Assembly: GCA_949286445.1 (NCBI GenBank)
Contig: CASECL010000085.1
Location: 1-8,673 of the forward strand
Reading direction: 5' to 3'
Length of the DNA: 8,673 nucleotides
Source of the DNA: an uncultured bacterium
Lineage (GTDB): Bacteria > Verrucomicrobiota > Lentisphaeria > Victivallales > Victivallaceae
The notes beneath the pieces were generated by a model. It made no database searches. It worked only from the letters and a program-made list of their open reading frames with translations, and was not told where the DNA came from. Below, in pieces: positions 5,040 to 8,673 of this stretch. The translations under genes were made by a program, and so were the position numbers. Positions within the stretch are counted from its first letter, which is position 1, and every line of letters starts with the position of its first letter.

Positions 5040-5840
5040 ATGATTTCAGCAATAATTCTCTGCGGCGGCAAAGGTACCCGGCTCCGGGACGTTACCGAGT
5101 CGCTGCCCAAGCCCATGGTGCCCATCGGCGAACAGCCGATTATCTGGCATATTATGAAAACCTATGCCTCATTCGGTGTCCGGCACTTCATCCTTTGCCT
5201 GGGATACAAAAGAGAGGTTTTTGTCGACTACTTCATGAATTACCACATGCGCACCAGCGATGCCACCATTACCCTCGGGCATGAACCGCAAATCACCTTT
5301 CACGGCGAAACCGGAGAGGCCGACTGGCAGGTGACTCTGGCCGGAACCGGATTGGAAACTATGACCGGAGGCCGGGTTTACCGGGCTTCAAAATATCTGC
5401 CGCAGGAAGATGAAGATTTTTTCCTCACCTACGGCGACGGTGTAGCAGATATTGACATTGCCGCACTTTACCGGCACCACCGGGAGGGGAAAAAATTACT
5501 TACAGTTTCCGCTGTTCATCCGGAAGCCCGTTTCGGAGAACTGCTCCTGGACGGAGATAATGTTAAAGGGTTTAAAGAAAAACCGCTTCAGGTCAGCGGT
5601 TACATCAATGGCGGTTACATGGTGGTGAACCGGAAATTTCTGGAGCGTTACCTCCGGGATGACGGGAATTTAATACTGGAACAGCGGCCGATGGCTGATT
5701 GCGCCTCCGACGGTGAAATGCAGGTTTACCGCCATGAGGGATTTTGGCAGTGCATGGATAACCAGCGGGAATATCAGCTGTTGAATTCGCTCTGGAGTTC
5801 CGGAGAAGCACCCTGGACAAAATACTGGAAGCATAAATGA
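5040..5840 (+). CDS. rfbF: Glucose-1-phosphate cytidylyltransferase
   Basis: This 266-residue enzyme (family about 257) makes CDP-glucose from CTP and glucose-1-phosphate, the entry step to CDP-linked 6-deoxy and 3,6-dideoxy sugars in the cytoplasm. It shows the nucleotidyltransferase signature LCGGKGTRL (7-15), PKPMVPIGEQPIIWH (23-37), the metal-binding YGDG (131-134), FKEKP (178-182), INGGY (189-193) and the RfbF-typical ending GFWQCMDNQREY (234-245). These favour the cytidylyltransferase over the related glucose-1-phosphate thymidylyltransferase RfbA. The start at 5040 follows AGGAG (5024-5028). It is the first gene of a run of four overlapping genes; its stop shares ATGA with the next start. 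No convincing promoter was found in 4866-5039. Synonym: ddhA. Confidence 0.95.
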   Translation: MISAIILCGGKGTRLRDVTESLPKPMVPIGEQPIIWHIMKTYASFGVRHFILCLGYKREVFVDYFMNYHMRTSDATITLGHEPQITFHGETGEADWQVTLAGTGLETMTGGRVYRASKYLPQEDEDFFLTYGDGVADIDIAALYRHHREGKKLLTVSAVHPEARFGELLLDGDNVKGFKEKPLQVSGYINGGYMVVNRKFLERYLRDDGNLILEQRPMADCASDGEMQVYRHEGFWQCMDNQREYQLLNSLWSSGEAPWTKYWKHK

Positions 5841-6928
5841 TGTTTGGCGATATTTACCGGGGGAAAAAGGTATTGGTGACCGGGCATACCGGTTTTAAAG
5901 GGTCATGGCTGGTTTACTGGCTGCGCCGGCTCGGGGCGGAAGTGTGCGGGGTGGCACTGCCGATGGAGGGGGAATATAACCATTTTGAACTGCTGAATAT
6001 GGATATTGCTTCGGAAATGTGCGATATCCGCAATCTTGAAAAATTGAAAAAAATTGTTTCTGATTTCGAGCCGGAGATAATTTTTCACCTCGCCGCCCAG
6101 GCTCTGGTGCGTCCGTCATACCGGGAACCGGCAGAAACTTTTGCCGTCAATGTAATGGGAACGGTAAATCTGCTGGAGGCGGCAAGACTGACAAATTCCG
6201 TCCGTGCCGTGGTGGCGGTTACTTCCGATAAATGTTACGAGAACCGGGAAACGGAACGGGGATACCGGGAAGACGATCCCATGGGGGGATACGATCCTTA
6301 CAGTGCCAGCAAAGGGTGTACCGAACTTGCGGCGGCAGCCTACCGGAGAAGTTTTTTCAATAACGCCGACTTTGGAGTAAAACATAATTTATTGCTGGCT
6401 TCCGCCCGGGCGGGGAATGTGGTCGGCGGCGGTGACTGGGCGGCAGACCGCCTGATCCCGGATCTGATGAAAGCCGCGGCGGCAGGAAAAACTGCGGAAC
6501 TGCGTTCCCCCGGATCAGTAAGACCATGGCAGCATGTATTGGAGCCATTGTCCGGCTATCTTCTGCTGGGAGAAAAACTGCTGGAGGGAAAAAGCGATTT
6601 TGCCGCAGGTTGGAATTTCGGACCTGATAACGGGAGGATGATTACGGTAAAGGAGGCGGCGGAAGCCATGGCGGGAAATTGGAGCGAAATTAAAATAAAG
6701 TGCAATCCGCCCCCTGATGCCCCCCATGAGGCGAAAATCCTGTGTCTGGATTGTTCGCGGGCAGGAGAAAAACTTAATTGGCATGGCGTGTGGACTCCGG
6801 AGGAAGCGTTTGCTTTCACTGCGGAGTGGTACCGGGAGTTCTACCGGAATGGTAAAATCAATACCGCGGCGGATCTGGATAACTACGTTGCCGCGGCGGA
6901 AAAAGAGGGTCTGGCATGGACAAAGTAA
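5837..6928 (+). CDS. rfbG: CDP-glucose 4,6-dehydratase
   Basis: This 363-residue extended-SDR enzyme (family about 355-360) converts CDP-glucose to CDP-4-keto-6-deoxyglucose using tightly bound NAD. The NAD-binding loop is VTGHTGFKGSW (14-24). FHLAAQALVRPSY (83-95) and TSDKCYEN (129-136) are typical of RfbG. The catalytic pair lies in YSASK (Y155, K159), and the substrate-binding part includes GGGDWAADRLIPD (197-209) and RPWQHVLEPLSGYL (229-242). The start overlaps the rfbF stop by four bases (ATGA). A second ATG immediately follows, so initiation may use either codon. Upstream there is only a weak GGAAG, which fits translational coupling. It supplies the substrate for RfbH. Synonym: ddhB. 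Confidence 0.95.
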   Translation: MMFGDIYRGKKVLVTGHTGFKGSWLVYWLRRLGAEVCGVALPMEGEYNHFELLNMDIASEMCDIRNLEKLKKIVSDFEPEIIFHLAAQALVRPSYREPAETFAVNVMGTVNLLEAARLTNSVRAVVAVTSDKCYENRETERGYREDDPMGGYDPYSASKGCTELAAAAYRRSFFNNADFGVKHNLLLASARAGNVVGGGDWAADRLIPDLMKAAAAGKTAELRSPGSVRPWQHVLEPLSGYLLLGEKLLEGKSDFAAGWNFGPDNGRMITVKEAAEAMAGNWSEIKIKCNPPPDAPHEAKILCLDCSRAGEKLNWHGVWTPEEAFAFTAEWYREFYRNGKINTAADLDNYVAAAEKEGLAWTK

Positions 6929-8244
6929 AAATCCTGCATGATGAGATAATCGGAAAAGTAAGGGAGTATTACCGTCTGGCGCATTTGCCGGGACAGCAGA
7001 AACAATTTGTCCCGGATGAAAGCTATATTAATTACGCCGGGCGGGTTTTTGATGAAAAAGAGCTGGTAAATGCGGTTGATGCCAGTTTGGAATTCTGGCT
7101 TACTTACGGGAGGTATTCCCGGGAGTTTGAAGAAAAATTAGCTACTTTTCTGGGAGTGAAACATGTTCTGCTGGTAAATTCCGGAAGCTCCGCCAATCTG
7201 CTCGCTTTTGCCGCATTGACTTCACCTCTGCTGGGTGAACGCCGGATTAAACGCGGCGATGAAGTTATCACCACTGCCTGCGGTTTTCCCACTACCATCG
7301 CTCCGGCAATACAGTATGGGGCGGTGCCGGTATTTGTCGATGTTGAACCGGGGACGGCCAATATTGATGTGTCTCAGCTTGAGGCGGCCAGAAGTGAAAA
7401 AACCCGGGCGGTAATGGTGGCGCACACCCTGGGCAATCCATTTAATTTAAAGGCGGTTAAATCATTCTGCGACCGTTACGGACTTTTTCTGATCGAGGAC
7501 AACTGCGATGCGCTGGGGTCAGAATATGAGGGAAAATTCACCGGGACTTGGGGGGATATCGGAACTTCCAGTTTTTATCCTCCGCATCATATTACCATGG
7601 GCGAAGGCGGGGCGGTTTACACCGGCAACCCGCTGTTGAAAAAAATCATGCAGTCCATCCGGGACTGGGGGCGGGACTGCTGGTGCGACCCCGGAAAGGA
7701 CAACAGCTGCGGATGCCGTTTCACCCGGCGTTTCGGACGGCTGCCGGAGGGGTACGATCACAAATATGTTTACAGCCACTTCGGGTATAATCTGAAAATC
7801 AGCGATATGCAGGCTGCCGTGGGGTGCGCCCAGCTGGAAAAACTGCCGGATTTTATCCGGGAACGCAGAAAAAATTTCCAATATCTTTATGACCGGCTGA
7901 AAAAATTTGATTCGCTGAGTTTGTTTGAAAAATATCCGGAAAGTGAACCCGCCTGGTTCGGTTTTCTGATTACCTTGAAGGACGGAGCAAAGGTAAGTCG
8001 CAATGAATTGACCCGGCATCTGGAAATGCACCGGATTCAGACCCGCAATCTTTTTTCCGGCAATCTGATCTGTCACCCCTGTTTTGACACCCTGCGCGAA
8101 GGCGTTGATTACCGGGTGGCGGGAGAATTGACCAATACCGATAAAATCATGAATGACGCATTCTGGATCGGGGTTTACCCGGGAATGACTGAGGCAAAAC
8201 TGGATTTCATGGTTTCGAAAATAGAGGAATTGGTCAATAAATGA
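6916..8244 (+). CDS. rfbH: CDP-4-keto-6-deoxyglucose 3-dehydrase (PMP and [2Fe-2S] dependent)
   Basis: This 442-residue member of the DegT/DnrJ/EryC1 aminotransferase-like family removes the C-3 hydroxyl from CDP-4-keto-6-deoxyglucose, the first half of 3-deoxygenation (E1). Two marks separate it from true aminotransferases. The usual PLP lysine is replaced by histidine in SSFYPPHHITMGEGG (H224, the first of the pair), so the enzyme works with unlinked PMP. The Fe-S ligand pattern C-X57-C-X1-C-X7-C is intact as C197, C255, C257 and C265. It also has GRYSREFE (65-72), NSGSSANL (88-95) and IEDNCDALG (193-201). An extra Cys at 267 follows the last ligand. The gene overlaps rfbG by 13 bases, with GAGGG (6905-6909) as ribosome-binding site. 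Its electron-donating reductase partner (DdhD/E3) is not in the window. Synonym: ddhC. Confidence 0.95.
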   Translation: MDKVKILHDEIIGKVREYYRLAHLPGQQKQFVPDESYINYAGRVFDEKELVNAVDASLEFWLTYGRYSREFEEKLATFLGVKHVLLVNSGSSANLLAFAALTSPLLGERRIKRGDEVITTACGFPTTIAPAIQYGAVPVFVDVEPGTANIDVSQLEAARSEKTRAVMVAHTLGNPFNLKAVKSFCDRYGLFLIEDNCDALGSEYEGKFTGTWGDIGTSSFYPPHHITMGEGGAVYTGNPLLKKIMQSIRDWGRDCWCDPGKDNSCGCRFTRRFGRLPEGYDHKYVYSHFGYNLKISDMQAAVGCAQLEKLPDFIRERRKNFQYLYDRLKKFDSLSLFEKYPESEPAWFGFLITLKDGAKVSRNELTRHLEMHRIQTRNLFSGNLICHPCFDTLREGVDYRVAGELTNTDKIMNDAFWIGVYPGMTEAKLDFMVSKIEELVNK

Positions 8245-8673
8245 GAGCGGCGGATTACATTTTTGATTACCTCGCCAATCAGGGGATAAAACACGTTTAC
8301 ATGGTTTCCGGCGGCGGTGCCATGCACCTTGATGACGCGCTGGGGCGGTCGGAAAAAATCCGTTACATCTGCTGTCTGCATGAACAGGCCTGCGCCATTG
8401 CCGCCGAGGGGGAAGCGAGAGTTACCGGATTGCCGGGGGTGGTCTGTGTCACCAGCGGTCCGGGGGGAACCAATGCTCTGACCGGAGTTGCCGGGGCATG
8501 GCTGGATTCAATACCAATGGTAGTGATATCCGGACAGGTGAAAACTGCTACGTTAACTTCTTCAGTGCCGGAACTCCGGCTCCGGCAGCTGGGAGATCAG
8601 GAATTGAATATTATCGACCTGGCCAGGCCGGTATGCAAATATGTTAAACAACTTTCCTCGGTTTCCGAAGTGG
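8241..8673 (+). CDS. ThDP-dependent acetolactate-synthase-like enzyme, N-terminal part (cut by window edge)
   Basis: The first 144 codons of a thiamine-diphosphate enzyme are present; the frame stays open to the window end. They form the N-terminal PYR domain: MRAADYIFDYLANQGIKHVY opening (1-20), GGGAMHL (24-30), the HEQA motif with the ThDP-activating glutamate at E48, TSGPGGTN (71-78), DSIPMVVISGQV (89-100) and RQLGDQELNIIDL (115-127). The start overlaps the rfbH stop by four bases (ATGA), so it belongs to the same operon. Acetolactate synthase for valine synthesis is unlikely in this setting. By position after RfbF, RfbG and RfbH it may be YerE-like, moving a two-carbon acetyl unit from pyruvate onto C-4 of a CDP-3,6-dideoxy-4-keto sugar. 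That function is inferred, as the FAD-binding and C-terminal domains are not visible. Confidence 0.85.
   Translation, partial: MRAADYIFDYLANQGIKHVYMVSGGGAMHLDDALGRSEKIRYICCLHEQACAIAAEGEARVTGLPGVVCVTSGPGGTNALTGVAGAWLDSIPMVVISGQVKTATLTSSVPELRLRQLGDQELNIIDLARPVCKYVKQLSSVSEV

Noticed and set aside
7519..8076. A 185-codon minus-strand frame.
   Set aside because: It is a shadow of rfbH, the recognised gene, and has no promoter or ribosome-binding site of note.
1..8673. Looked for tRNA, rRNA, CRISPR arrays, insertion sequences, transposase genes and attachment sites.
   Set aside because: None seen: no regularly spaced long repeats, no terminal inverted repeats flanking a gene, no tRNA-like cloverleaf noticed and no mobility genes.

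Overview
The window looks like chromosomal DNA of a Gram-negative-type bacterium of moderate GC content with densely packed genes. It carries fatty-acid and vitamin B6 housekeeping genes next to a nucleotide-sugar operon of the kind used for LPS O-antigen or another surface glycan. The taxon cannot be fixed from the sequence. The mix of conserved housekeeping genes with unrecognised exported and membrane proteins would suit a PVC-type lineage such as Lentisphaerota, but that is a weak guess.

Left part (1-3539). On the minus strand acpP (acyl carrier protein) is followed by the 5' part of fabF (beta-ketoacyl-ACP synthase II), with a good sigma70-like promoter before acpP and a hairpin plus T-run between the two genes. 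Divergent from acpP on the plus strand lies a two-gene unit: a short-chain dehydrogenase/reductase overlapping an unrecognised secreted protein. The minus-strand gene pdxA (pyridoxal phosphate synthesis) converges on this unit.

Middle (3540-5039). A 618-base stretch without a confident gene separates pdxA from the next plus-strand gene. It holds two divergent promoter-like sequences, a doubtful 56-codon ORF, a G-run cluster, four copies of AAATAACGG and nested inverted repeats. After it comes a membrane protein that resembles DUF4190 proteins at its N-terminus and has a long Pro/Arg-rich tail with three RPEVP motifs.

Right part (5040-8673). Four overlapping plus-strand genes form a tight operon. 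RfbF makes CDP-glucose, RfbG converts it to CDP-4-keto-6-deoxyglucose, and RfbH is the PMP/[2Fe-2S] 3-dehydrase that starts C-3 deoxygenation. The fourth, cut by the window edge, is an acetolactate-synthase-like ThDP enzyme. RfbF-RfbG-RfbH is the common trunk to CDP-3,6-dideoxyhexoses. A ThDP enzyme directly after it suggests a branched-chain sugar of the yersiniose type, made by a YerE-like two-carbon transfer. The partner reductase (DdhD/E3) and any later sugar-finishing enzymes are not in the window.
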